A stretch of DNA of 64,000 bases from positions 1-64,000 of the forward strand of contig NZ_FNRO01000024.1 of NCBI RefSeq assembly GCF_900107745.1, read 5' to 3'. The stretch comes from Variovorax sp. YR216 (lineage in GTDB: Bacteria > Pseudomonadota > Gammaproteobacteria > Burkholderiales > Burkholderiaceae_C). Below, one piece after another: positions 52,462 through 61,008 of the stretch. How positions within the stretch are numbered: position 1 is the stretch's first letter; every line of letters starts with the position of its first letter. The notes beneath the pieces are model-generated. The model saw nothing but the letters and a program-made list of their open reading frames with translations. It made no database searches and had not been told where the DNA came from. Both the position numbers and the translations under genes were made by a program.

Positions 52462-53001
52462 TCACTGCCCCTTTAGATACCCGACGTAGTAAACGCCAAT
52501 GACGCTCCCGCCAGAATCTCGAATCGGTTCGTAGCCCGTCACGTAAGTCTTTCCAAGAATATCTGCCTCACCATAGTAGGCGGCACCGCTGTGAATGGCC
52601 GCTATCGCCTTCCCCTTTGGGTCAAGTACCGTACCAATAGCCCGCGTTCCGTCATCCTTCTGAACGTTTGTCGCTACACGGACGAAGTCATCGCCACTCT
52701 TGACGAACAACGTCGCAGTTCCCCCCATGGCTTGCTTGACCTCGTCAACCACGACAAAGTAGTTATTCATTTTCGTGGCCCCAAAATACAACGCTGGCAC
52801 AGATTTCCCAGCGACGGCGTCTTCGCCCTTGATGGCAGGCGCGCCCAATTTGGCCGTCCTTTCCTTCAACAGAGACATGGCTTGCTTGACGTTTTCCGTC
52901 GGTTGGGCATGGGCCGTTATGGGCAACAGTGTCGTGGCAATGGAAAACATTACCGAGGCGACCCAAGGGCCAACTGAGCTGAATCGATGCGCTGTTGACA
53001 C
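52462..53001 (-). CDS. Periplasmic single Cache-domain protein
   Basis: Exported protein of 179 residues. The start GTG 53001 is preceded by GGAGGGT at good spacing; ATG 53046 is further out with no such site. A signal peptide ends near ITAHAQ. The rest is a Cache_3-Cache_2-like sensory domain (VKQAMGGTATLFVKSGDDFV, RVATNVQKDDGTRAIGTVLD, GEADILGKTYVTGYEPIRDS, GGSVIGVYYVGYLKGQ). There is no cytoplasmic output domain or membrane anchor at the C-terminus, so it is a stand-alone sensor or ligand-binding protein. Confidence 0.8.
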   Translation of the reverse strand: MSTAHRFSSVGPWVASVMFSIATTLLPITAHAQPTENVKQAMSLLKERTAKLGAPAIKGEDAVAGKSVPALYFGATKMNNYFVVVDEVKQAMGGTATLFVKSGDDFVRVATNVQKDDGTRAIGTVLDPKGKAIAAIHSGAAYYGEADILGKTYVTGYEPIRDSGGSVIGVYYVGYLKGQ

Positions 53002-53465
53002 GGCATGACCCTCCGAGCAGCGTTGCCGGTAAAGGGGCGACAACATCCCCCAAACGGGTGGTTGTGCGTTCGAAGGAATTCTAGGTCGCGTTGGCGTGAT
53101 TACCAGCGGCGCAGGACCTCAACAGGCTACAGTCGGCCAAAACCAGCCCTTCGTCTACCGCGTTGTTATGGTGCCCAGAGCCGCTCTCACGCGGACTTGA
53201 CGCAGAGCGCACGCTTTCGCAGTAACTTCCCAAGCGTCATTCGAACATGCGCCTCGGTTTCACTCCCGGCTGTCCGCGTCCTTCATTTGACGCAGAGCAG
53301 AGACGATGCAGTCGGGAGATCACTTGACATGAATTCTGGGCGAGAACTTTACCGTCGGCGAGCTTGTGCCTCGCACGTCGGCATGCCAGCCAAATACCGC
53401 GCCGTCGTGGAGAGGTTCGTGCCGCTAGTCGCACTGTATCCGGGCTATCGACCGAAAACTTCCAA
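53002..53465. other. Gene-free interval
   Basis: No gene, repeat or RNA recognised. It lies between the starts and stops of two minus-strand genes and should carry the Cache-protein promoter. Confidence 0.35.
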
Positions 53466-53702
53466 TCACCGCATGGCCAGGTCCAGACCCATCCAATTGC
53501 AAAATTCAAAGGTGAGGAACAGCATGAGGAACGCAGAAGCGACGAACGCCGCGCCCACCTTAATAGATGTCAGTACCACTGCAGCTGTCTTTTGATTCTT
53601 TTCCTTCTGTCCCCGATCGTAATGCCACTTGACGGCCAAATACATGCCCACGCTGAGCACGAGAACCTTGAAAATAACAAAAGAGATAGGGATTGAATTC
53701 AT
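53466..53702 (-). CDS. Small hypothetical membrane protein
   Basis: Protein of 78 residues with two predicted TM helices, IPISFVIFKVLVLSVGMYLA and VGAAFVASAFLMLFLTFEF, joined by a polar basic loop (KWHYDRGQKEKNQKT). It lies in more A/T-rich DNA than its neighbours, possibly a sign of transfer. No clear ribosome-binding site precedes the ATG. Family not recognised. Confidence 0.5.
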   Translation of the reverse strand: MNSIPISFVIFKVLVLSVGMYLAVKWHYDRGQKEKNQKTAAVVLTSIKVGAAFVASAFLMLFLTFEFCNWMGLDLAMR

Positions 53703-53930
53703 GATTTAGAGGATATTAATGGTGACAGGCGGCGAAATGCCCCATTGCGGCAAGTAGCTCAATAGACCGATAAAGAAACGGAAAAACAATCTAACGAAAC
53801 GGTTGCGGTGAGCTGAATGGGCGTCCGCAAGGCGCGTCGAAATGCACGCAAGACATCGGTCGGAAGGCGGAGCAGTCCGCCGGCACCACCGAAGCACTCT
53901 CATCGTGCTGTCGAGTGTTCATCTTCCAGG

Positions 53931-54056
53931 CTGATACGTACAGAACCAGATCACCTGAAAATTTTCGTATCAGATGCAAGGAGGCCGGTGGTCGCTCCGG
54001 GGCACGCCGACATCTGATACGAAAATCTTGGGAGTGGTCCAGGACGACCGTATCAG
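53931..54056 (+). promoter_or_regulatory. Four-box operator region of the second MocR regulator
   Basis: The 8-base element CTGATACG occurs at 53931-53938 and 54014-54021, and its inverse CGTATCAG at 53966-53973 and 54049-54056. The inner two are extended to a 15-base inverted pair TTTTCGTATCAGATG (53962-53976) and CATCTGATACGAAAA (54011-54025). The last box ends 12 bases before the chosen start codon. This is a strong candidate for the regulator's own binding sites. Confidence 0.7.
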
Positions 54057-54068
54057 AGGGAGATGCCC

Positions 54069-55535
54069 ATGAACCGCTACGAGAAGCTTGCCGACAACAT
54101 CGCTCAGCGCATTCGCGCGGGTAGCCTAAAGGCGAACGATCGCCTTCCTTCCGTGCGCGAACTGAAGTCGCAGATGGGCATCAGTGCGTCCACAGTGTTC
54201 TCTGCTTACTACCTGCTGGAGGCGCAAGGGCTTGTCGAAGCGCGGCAGCGGTCGGGATACTTCGTCCGAGCGCGCGCGGAAGTGCCGGCCAACGAACTCG
54301 CCGCCAGCGAGCCTGTCCTCCGGTCCATGTCGGTCGACGTCTCGTCGCTAGTCTTTCAGGTCCTTGCACAGGCTCGCGAGCGCGACATGGTCCCGCTCGG
54401 CTCGGCTTTTCCGTCGCCAGAGCTGTTTCCCTTCGAGCAACTTGCCGCCGGCCTGACGCGAGCGCTCAAGCGGATGGATCCCTGGCAGACCGTCGAGGAT
54501 TTGTCACCAGGAAACGCCCTTTTACGCCATCAGATCTCCCTCCGTTACGGCAGCGTCGGGATGGATGTTCCTGCGTCAGAACTGGTCATCACCAGCGGGG
54601 CGATGGAAGCACTCAATCTTGCGCTCGAATCGGTGACGCAGCCAGGCGACGTCGTGGCGATCGAAACGCCAACCTTTTATGCTGCGTTGCAGGCACTGGA
54701 GCGGCGCGGTCTTCGCGCGGTCGAGGTTGAGACCCACCCGCGAACAGGCGTGGATCTCGGCTCTCTTGCTCGCGTGATCGACCAGCATCCGGTGAAGGCC
54801 TGCTGGTTCATGCCGACCTTCCAGAACCCAATGGGCTGCACCATGAGCGACGCAGCCAAGGAGCAACTGGTCAGCATGCTCGCCACTCGCGCCATACCGT
54901 TGATCGAAGACGACGTGTACGGCGAGCTCGCGCATGGGCCTCGGAGACCGCCACCGGCCAAGGCTTGGGACCGGGCTGGCTGGGTGCTGCACTGCAGTTC
55001 TTTCTCGAAATCCCTGGCACCCGGATATCGCATCGGTTGGGTAGCGGGCGGTCGCTTCGCAGCCACTTTGGGGCGGAACAAGTTGATGAGTTCGCTGGCG
55101 ACGGCACTTCCTTCGCAACTGGCGTTGCAGGAGTACCTGCAACACAAGAGTTTCGATCGTCACTTGCGCGCCCTGCGGCATTCGTTCAGCCGCCAGCAGG
55201 CTGCCTGCTTGCGGCTTATCGATCGATACTTTCCGACTGGAACGCGGGTCACGCGCCCCGAGGGCGGCTATTTCCTGTGGCTCGCGCTGCCAGAAGGTGT
55301 CGACACGCTCGCACTGCACAAGGACGCTCTTCGGCTCGGCATAGGCGTAGCGCCCGGCCATTTGTTTTCAGCCGACCGCCGATACACCCGGCATCTGCGC
55401 ATTAACTACGGGTATCTCGGCGACCCGCGCTTGGAAGGGGCTATCAGGAGTCTTGGAGATCTCGCTAACGCGCAGCTTAAATCTACAACTGGAAAATCGG
55501 GGCCAAGCTTCGAAGAGCCTTCGTCGAGACCCTAG
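54069..55535 (+). CDS. MocR family regulator (GntR HTH plus aminotransferase-like domain)
   Basis: Cytoplasmic regulator of 488 residues. The start at 54069 is six bases behind AGGGAG; the ATG at 54063 would be too close. Residues 1-68 are a GntR winged helix (NDRLPSVRELKSQMGISAST, QRSGYFV). Residues 90-470 are a type I aminotransferase fold with PLP Lys314 (SSFSKSLAPGYRIGW), Asn253 (PTFQNPMGC) and Asp281 (IEDDVYGEL). The upstream four-box region suggests autoregulation. Nearest possible targets are the small membrane protein gene (divergent) and the RidA gene downstream. Confidence 0.9.
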   Translation: MNRYEKLADNIAQRIRAGSLKANDRLPSVRELKSQMGISASTVFSAYYLLEAQGLVEARQRSGYFVRARAEVPANELAASEPVLRSMSVDVSSLVFQVLAQARERDMVPLGSAFPSPELFPFEQLAAGLTRALKRMDPWQTVEDLSPGNALLRHQISLRYGSVGMDVPASELVITSGAMEALNLALESVTQPGDVVAIETPTFYAALQALERRGLRAVEVETHPRTGVDLGSLARVIDQHPVKACWFMPTFQNPMGCTMSDAAKEQLVSMLATRAIPLIEDDVYGELAHGPRRPPPAKAWDRAGWVLHCSSFSKSLAPGYRIGWVAGGRFAATLGRNKLMSSLATALPSQLALQEYLQHKSFDRHLRALRHSFSRQQAACLRLIDRYFPTGTRVTRPEGGYFLWLALPEGVDTLALHKDALRLGIGVAPGHLFSADRRYTRHLRINYGYLGDPRLEGAIRSLGDLANAQLKSTTGKSGPSFEEPSSRP

Positions 55536-55958
55536 TTGGCGTCAATGCAGTTCGACGTCCGCCCCTTCGTCACGCGCGCGGCTTCTATTCAGTCGTCGAC
55601 ACTTCGCCGCAAGATGGCGCGAAGGCCTAAAGCGGTAGCCCCCGACTTCTTGGCGACATGATTGAAGGCGTCGTGGACGACTGCGCTTTACGCGCTGCCG
55701 AGTGGCAAGTTTAGAATTCCTTCGACTCATTGAAACTCGTCCCGACTGTAGTCGCCCGGTCAGTCGGCGAGAAGTGCCTCAAGCGGATGCGCGCCCTAGT
55801 TGAAGGCATCTCGCGATGCTCGCAGGAAGTGGATGAAACGGATGACTGTCGAAGGTGGGAGGTGTAAAAGGCGTAGCGCCTGCGGTCTTTCTGAGAGCGG
55901 TCCCACCCGACCATCGTGGGTCGCAAGGGCCCAGGGTGTTCTTCTTGGGGGTACCGAA
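55536..55958. other. Gene-free interval
   Basis: No gene or repeat recognised between the MocR regulator and the RidA gene. The CTGATACG box was not seen here. Confidence 0.35.
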
Positions 55959-56333
55959 ATGATTGAATGCTTTTCAGAGACCAATCAGGCTACGCGCAAC
56001 CTGCCCCGTTCGATGGCAACAAAGGCCGGAGGCTTCATCTTCGTATCCGGTCAGGTGGCAAGAGATGAAGACGGCCGCATCATCGCGGGCGGCATTGAGG
56101 CACACGCGCGCCAGACGTTGAGGAACGTTGCTCATGCGCTTGCGCTCGCGGGTTGCTCGATGGAGGATGTCGTGAAGACGAACGTCTGGCTCGAAGACGT
56201 CAGCGACTTCGAGGAATTCAATCGCGTCTATGGCGAATTCTTCCATGGTCACAGGCCGGCACGCTCGACCCTACAGGCGAAGAACGTGGCCGGCAGCAAG
56301 GTGGAAATCGAGGCCGTTGCCTATAAGGCCTGA
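55959..56333 (+). CDS. RidA family (YjgF/YER057c/UK114) protein
   Basis: Cytoplasmic protein of 124 residues. RidA enzymes hydrolyse reactive enamine/imine intermediates made by PLP enzymes. FIFVSGQVARDEDGRIIAGG, then QTLRNVAHALALAGCSMEDV, VVKTNVWLED and RPARSTLQAKNVAGSKVEIE are typical. Arg102 and Glu118 fit the active-site pair of imine-deaminating members. The start at 55959 gives a standard length. It lies downstream of a PLP-binding regulator, which fits amino-compound metabolism. Confidence 0.9.
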   Translation: MIECFSETNQATRNLPRSMATKAGGFIFVSGQVARDEDGRIIAGGIEAHARQTLRNVAHALALAGCSMEDVVKTNVWLEDVSDFEEFNRVYGEFFHGHRPARSTLQAKNVAGSKVEIEAVAYKA

Positions 56334-56399
56334 GCCTCGTATGAACCTGTCGTCCGGCCAGGCACCGGACCCCGACGCTTTGCGTCGGCTTTTGGGCCG

Positions 56400-56810
56400 T
56401 CAGCCGCCGACTGGCTCGGCGGGGCGGTCGACCTGAAACTGAACGGCAGCCATGATGGCAGCCTCGTCACCGACGACCCGGCTTCGATGCCCTTGGCCGA
56501 CCACATCTTCGAGCAAGACCGTCGAGCCTGGAACGCCCAGGAAGCGTGCGCCGTCGGACACCTCGAACTCCATTTGTCCCGACAGGAAGAAGAGCCACTG
56601 ACACTTGGGACTGGGATGCCAGTCGCCAAAGTACGCGATGGGGACGCTGAGGAACGCACATGCAGTCGCGGGCAGAAGCGCAGACACATGGATGGACGGT
56701 GCCGGGGGGACGAAGTTGGTTGGTTCGAGCCGAATGTGAAGGTCTCGCTCAATATGGGAAGCACCTGCGGCGTCAGCGAACAGCCGCACGTAAGCAATGC
56801 TTGTTGCCAT
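56400..56810 (-). CDS. Cupin domain protein
   Basis: Cytoplasmic protein of 136 residues with a GAAGGAG box before the ATG. The cupin barrel shows YFGDWHPSPKCQWLFFLSGQ, EFEVSDGARFLGVPGSTVLL and EDVVGQGHRSRVV. These supply His and Glu/Gln ligands for a metal in the usual cupin 1 and 2 motifs. Similar proteins are often annotated only as cupins, and the substrate is unknown. It is convergent with the RidA gene, 66 bases apart. Confidence 0.8.
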   Translation of the reverse strand: MATSIAYVRLFADAAGASHIERDLHIRLEPTNFVPPAPSIHVSALLPATACAFLSVPIAYFGDWHPSPKCQWLFFLSGQMEFEVSDGARFLGVPGSTVLLEDVVGQGHRSRVVGDEAAIMAAVQFQVDRPAEPVGG

Positions 56811-57106
56811 GACTTCTCCTTCGGCATGCCAAAGATGAACTTGCGTCTCGCTCCCGCCGCTCCAACGCGAGAACTCCCGCCGAATTCTGACCGAGAGCCG
56901 AACGTCTGGCCGTATCCTGCTACAGAGAAATTCGCTCCGACGCGAACCTGCAGGCCTCGGCCGATGCGCGGCTTCACATGCGGCTGGCTGCGCTCATCGC
57001 ATGGCGCCCGGCCCGGGAGATTTTTCTACGCGAAGGTCTACCGGTGGCAAAACGGTCTACGAAACTACGAAAACTGCCATTTCCAGCGACCCGCCCGCGA
57101 AAACGT
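56811..57106. other. Intergenic interval
   Basis: No gene recognised. It contains the cupin gene's upstream region and the downstream end of the Fic gene. Confidence 0.35.
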
Positions 57107-58618
57107 CTACACGCGCTTGTCGATGTACTCGGCAAAATTGCGGGCGACGACCTCCTCGATGCGTTGCACCTGCTCGTCCGTGAGTTCCTCGACGAAGTTG
57201 CGCTTTCGACGGGAAAGTGAGCCGTGTCCCTGCACGATGATGTCGATGAGAGAGTTCAGCTTCGCCTGACGCATATCCAGCCAAGTTTCCAGTTCACGCA
57301 CCGCCTGGTCATGGCTGCGCAAATACTCCACCTCAGCGGCTAGGTCTTCCTCCACGCAAAGCTTGCAGCACTGGAGCACGAATTCGCAAAGCTCCGTCGC
57401 GTCGAAGTAGGCGTAGAGCCACAGGGGCTGGGGCGAGGTCACGTGGATGGTGGCGCTGTCGCTGTCCAGGCGGTAGTTCAGCAGGGCCGTGCGCGGCCGC
57501 GAATACGCCTTCAGCAGGTTCGAGTAGCGGTCCAACTGCTTGAGCATGCGGGCCGAAATAGGCAGAACCAGCCCCGCCGGCGTGAACCCGGACTGGCGCA
57601 GCACGTGGTGGAGCAGGAAGCGGTGGAGCCGGCCGTTGCCGTCGAAGAACGGGTGCACGAAGACCAGGCCGAAAGCGGCGCAAGTCGCAGCCACCACAGG
57701 GTCCAGAACACCTTCGCTGGCGCATGCCGCCACGCGGGCGACGGCTTGCATCATGGGACCCACCAGTTCGGCCGGTGGCGGGACGAAGTCGGCGATGTTG
57801 CGCAGCCGCCCCGGCCGCGATAGCCAATTCTGGGAAGTTCGATAGCTGTATTCGGCGCTCGGCGGCGTCACGATGAGGTTCTGCCACTCGCATAGTTGCT
57901 CTTCGCTGAGTTCGCCGGGCTCACCGGCCACCTCGAGCAGATGTCGGAACTTGGCGGCGCGATTGTTATCGGGCACCTCATCTTCGATGCCGTAGGTCGA
58001 GCGGGTTTCCGACAGGTACAGGTAGTCCACCGCTCGGCTGAGCATCTCCGGCTCGATGGCATGCATTGCCCGGGCCACCCTGCCACGCAGGTCTTCGGCC
58101 AGCAGCGCCTGCAGAGGCTCGGTCTTGCGCACGAGCGGGCTGAACTCGCGTGTGCCGAGCAGGTTGTTGACCACGGCGAACTGCGGGCTGGACGTCTCCG
58201 GGCCAACCAGGTATTTGTCAGCGTCCAGCAGCCGGACCCGCGGGGCCCCGGCAGGCGCCCGGTAGTCGAAGGTCGCGCCGGCCAACCAGTGCGCAAGGTA
58301 GCCCGCTTGGCGGGCGTAGCCGGAGGTGGGCCGGCTGGTGAGCCATTCCTGGATGTCCGTCAGCACCTGCGGGTGCTCGAAGAGGGCACCCAGCACCGTA
58401 AGGTTCAGGTGCTCGCGCTTAAGGGCGAAGGTGAGCTGCTCTACGGTGGACTGCTCGGCAGAGGCGCGACCGCGGGGCAAGTCGATGCGTTCCGTGCCGT
58501 CGGCGGCCTGCGCGCGAGTTTCCGCTGAGCGCTCGCTCAGCCAAAAGGTCTGGTGAGGCGGGGGCACCGCCAGGTTGAAGCGGGCGATGAGGGCGTTGTA
58601 GCCGAGCCGGGTGGCCAT
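57107..58618 (-). CDS. Fic domain protein (predicted AMPylator), stand-alone
   Basis: Protein of 503 residues. The Fic core motif HPFFDGNGRLHR lies at 322-333 and matches HxFx(D/E)GNGRxxR in full, so NMP transfer to protein hydroxyls is expected. STYGIEDE at 207-214 sits where class II Fic enzymes carry the inhibitory (S/T)xxxE(G/N) helix, with Asp in place of Gly/Asn. The N-terminal 180 residues are a domain I do not recognise. The C-terminal 120 residues are helical with a predicted coiled segment. No antitoxin gene is adjacent. Phased repeats lie upstream. Confidence 0.88.
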   Translation of the reverse strand: MATRLGYNALIARFNLAVPPPHQTFWLSERSAETRAQAADGTERIDLPRGRASAEQSTVEQLTFALKREHLNLTVLGALFEHPQVLTDIQEWLTSRPTSGYARQAGYLAHWLAGATFDYRAPAGAPRVRLLDADKYLVGPETSSPQFAVVNNLLGTREFSPLVRKTEPLQALLAEDLRGRVARAMHAIEPEMLSRAVDYLYLSETRSTYGIEDEVPDNNRAAKFRHLLEVAGEPGELSEEQLCEWQNLIVTPPSAEYSYRTSQNWLSRPGRLRNIADFVPPPAELVGPMMQAVARVAACASEGVLDPVVAATCAAFGLVFVHPFFDGNGRLHRFLLHHVLRQSGFTPAGLVLPISARMLKQLDRYSNLLKAYSRPRTALLNYRLDSDSATIHVTSPQPLWLYAYFDATELCEFVLQCCKLCVEEDLAAEVEYLRSHDQAVRELETWLDMRQAKLNSLIDIIVQGHGSLSRRKRNFVEELTDEQVQRIEEVVARNFAEYIDKRV

Positions 58619-59017
58619 TGTTGGGCTGAGAAAAGCTCTACAAATCTGAGATTTTCTCTACATCCTAGCCATTCTTCTACAAAATCTCTACTCCGATTGG
58701 AATTTGGCTGAAAACCTCTATTCCATGGCTGAGTCGGTCTGGCTGGCCCCATCCAGCCTCGCTGCGAGGATGTCGACGCCGCTGTCTGGAGTAGGGGCCG
58801 CCAGTCTCCGAAGGGCCGGTGTTGGCCGCATTCTGCATGTCACACGAGCCGCCCGGTTGGGCCCGAACCGGCTGTACAGAATTCTCCGGAGCGGTCATTC
58901 GAGCCGGTTATTGGCTGCGTTCAGCCGCCCATCAAACGGCCTCTAGTTTCGAGACGTATGGCAGGACAGTGGGGCGAGCTGTAGGACACCGGCAAGGCCG
59001 GCCCATGCGTCTCACGT
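58619..59017. other. Intergenic interval upstream of the Fic gene
   Basis: No gene. The first 100 bases contain the phased TCTACA repeats (listed). The rest shows nothing recognisable. Confidence 0.4.
58637..58692 (-). promoter_or_regulatory. Phased TGTAGA repeats upstream of the Fic gene
   Basis: On the plus strand TCTACA occurs at 58637-58642, 58657-58662 and 58676-58681, and TCTACT at 58687-58692. Spacings are 20, 19 and 11 bases, that is two, two and one helical turns. Read toward the Fic gene these are TGTAGA boxes starting 19 bases before its ATG. They are candidate binding sites for a repressor or for the Fic protein itself. Confidence 0.55.
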
Positions 59018-59869
59018 TCAGACATTGAGCTTGCGCTCGGCCATCCACTTGACGATGGCCGGGTCCCGATGCGAGAAAAAGCTGCTGGCTGCTGTGTCCA
59101 GCTTCGCAATGCGAGCTATGTCGCCGTCGTCCAGTTGGAAGTCGAAGACGTTCAGGTTCTCTTCCATGCGCTCCTTGCGGACAGACTTCGCGAGAGCGAC
59201 AACGCCACGCTGAACCAACCAGCGCAGGACGACTTGCCCAACCGACTTCCCATACTTGCTGCCGATGGCCACCAGCTCCGGGTTCGTGAAGAGGTTGTTC
59301 CTCCCTTCCGCAAACGGCGCCCACGCTTCGGCTTGCACACCGTTCTCCCGCATGAACGCCACGGCCTCATCTTGCTGGTGGAAGGGATTGATTTCAATCT
59401 GGTTGACCGCGGGCGGCACCTCGTTGAAGGCCTTGATGTCCATGAACCGGTCGGGCTGGAAGTTGCTCAGGCCGATGGCTCTGAGCTTGCCGGCCTTGTA
59501 GGCCTCTTGCATCGCTCGCCATGAACCGTGCACGTCGCTGTACGGTTGGTGGATGAGGTAGAGGTCGAGGTAGTCCAGCTGCAGCTTGCGAAGCGACTTG
59601 TCGATGGCAAGGCGCGTCTTTTCGTAGCCCGCGTCCTGCACCCACAGCTTGGACGTCACGAAGATTTCTTCGCGAACGACCCCGCTCGCGCGCAGGCCCA
59701 GGCCGACTGCCTCTTCGTTCATGTAAGACGCCGCTGTGTCGATGTGTCGATAGCCGGCCTCGAGCGCGCTGATGACACTGCGCTCGCATTCCTTCGCGTC
59801 AGCAATCTGAAAGACGCCAAAGCCGAGGATGGGCATCTGGATGCCGTTGTTCAAGGTCACGTGAGCCAT
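59018..59869 (-). CDS. Aldo/keto reductase
   Basis: Cytoplasmic NADPH-dependent oxidoreductase of 283 residues. The catalytic tetrad fits Asp44 (RHIDTAASYMNEEAVG), Tyr49, Lys74 (IFVTSKLWVQD) and His107 (LDLYLIHQPY). The NADPH-binding end shows VVALAKSVRKERMEENLNVF. It resembles 2,5-diketo-gluconate-reductase-type AKR5 enzymes. The start at 59869 gives the standard MAHVTLNNGIQMPILGFGVF opening. There is no ribosome-binding site upstream; the ATG abuts the coding frame of the divergent BKACE gene. Confidence 0.92.
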   Translation of the reverse strand: MAHVTLNNGIQMPILGFGVFQIADAKECERSVISALEAGYRHIDTAASYMNEEAVGLGLRASGVVREEIFVTSKLWVQDAGYEKTRLAIDKSLRKLQLDYLDLYLIHQPYSDVHGSWRAMQEAYKAGKLRAIGLSNFQPDRFMDIKAFNEVPPAVNQIEINPFHQQDEAVAFMRENGVQAEAWAPFAEGRNNLFTNPELVAIGSKYGKSVGQVVLRWLVQRGVVALAKSVRKERMEENLNVFDFQLDDGDIARIAKLDTAASSFFSHRDPAIVKWMAERKLNV

Positions 59870-59921
59870 TACCGCAGAGACCAAGTTCGGCAGCGACGAT
59901 GGCCACCTGTTCCCCGAGAAC

Positions 59922-60944
59922 ATGCAACCGCTGATCATCACCGCCGCGCCCTATGCGCCTTCCTACGTGCCCTCGGATTTCCCTGGCGAAATCGCGGTGA
60001 CGATGGAAGAACAGATCCAGATGGCGGTCGACTGCTACAACGCCGGTGCCACAGTGCTGCACCTGCACGTGCGCGAACTCGACGGCAAGGGCAGCAAGCG
60101 CCTGTCCAAGTTCAACGAACTGATCGCCGGCGTGCGCGCCCGGGTGCCGGACATGATCATCCAGGTGGGCGGCTCCATCAGCTTCGCGCCGGAGACCGAA
60201 GGCGCAGCTGCCAAGTGGCTCAGCGACGACACGCGCCACATGCTTGCCGAGCTCGATCCCAAGCCCGACCAGGTGACCGTGACCATCAATACCTCGCAGA
60301 TGAACTTCCTGGAGCAGTTCGACTACCGCGACGTGCAAGGCAGCTCACTGGAAGACCCGGTGGTCTTCAATGCCTACAAGGAAATGACCGTGCCCGCCCA
60401 ACCTGGCTGGGCCGAAGAACACATCCGGCGCCTCACTGCCGCAGGCATCCAGAGCGAGTTCCAGTGCTACAACCAGAACAGCTTCGAGTCCGTGGAGCGT
60501 CTCATTCGCCGGGGCATCTACAAGGGCCCGTTGGTGCTGAACTGGGTGGCGATCGGCGGTGGCATTGATTCGCCCAACCTCTACACGCTGGCCAACTTCG
60601 TGCGCGGCGTACCCGACGGCGCGGTGCTCACGGCCGAGAGTTCTGTGCTCAACACGCTCCCCGTGAACATGTGGGGCATCGCCGCGGGCCTGCATGTGCG
60701 CACCGGCACCGAAGACAACCTGTGGAACCAGACGCGCACCGCGAAGATCGGCACCGCCAAGCAGATCGAGCAATTGGTGCGCATCTCGGGCGAACTGGGT
60801 CGTCCGATCGCCACGGCGAAGCAGGCGCGTGATATCTGTCGCATCGGCGTGTTCTACGACACCGTGGAAGAAACACTGGCCGCCAACGGTTTTGCACCCA
60901 ACGCGCCAGGCCGCCAGCAAGGCTTCCTGCGCAAGGCCGCATAA
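59922..60944 (+). CDS. BKACE family (DUF849, 3-keto-5-aminohexanoate cleavage enzyme-like) protein
   Basis: Cytoplasmic zinc enzyme of 340 residues from ATG 59922. The family condenses acetyl-CoA with a beta-keto acid to give acetoacetate and a new CoA ester. Zinc ligands fit the His pair in TVLHLHVREL and Glu in HVRTGTEDNLW. IIQVGGSISFAP and NWVAIGGGIDSP are also typical. The frame stays open upstream to 59865 and reads ETKFGSDDGHLFPENMQPLI, which also belongs to the family's N-terminus. The original start seems to be lost at the AKR junction (ATT at 59868). Confidence 0.85.
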   Translation: MQPLIITAAPYAPSYVPSDFPGEIAVTMEEQIQMAVDCYNAGATVLHLHVRELDGKGSKRLSKFNELIAGVRARVPDMIIQVGGSISFAPETEGAAAKWLSDDTRHMLAELDPKPDQVTVTINTSQMNFLEQFDYRDVQGSSLEDPVVFNAYKEMTVPAQPGWAEEHIRRLTAAGIQSEFQCYNQNSFESVERLIRRGIYKGPLVLNWVAIGGGIDSPNLYTLANFVRGVPDGAVLTAESSVLNTLPVNMWGIAAGLHVRTGTEDNLWNQTRTAKIGTAKQIEQLVRISGELGRPIATAKQARDICRIGVFYDTVEETLAANGFAPNAPGRQQGFLRKAA

Positions 60945-61008
60945 AAATCCTGCGAAGGAGACAAGCCACGCAACGCCGTTTCTCCCTCGTGAAGGCCTTC
61001 GCATCTAG

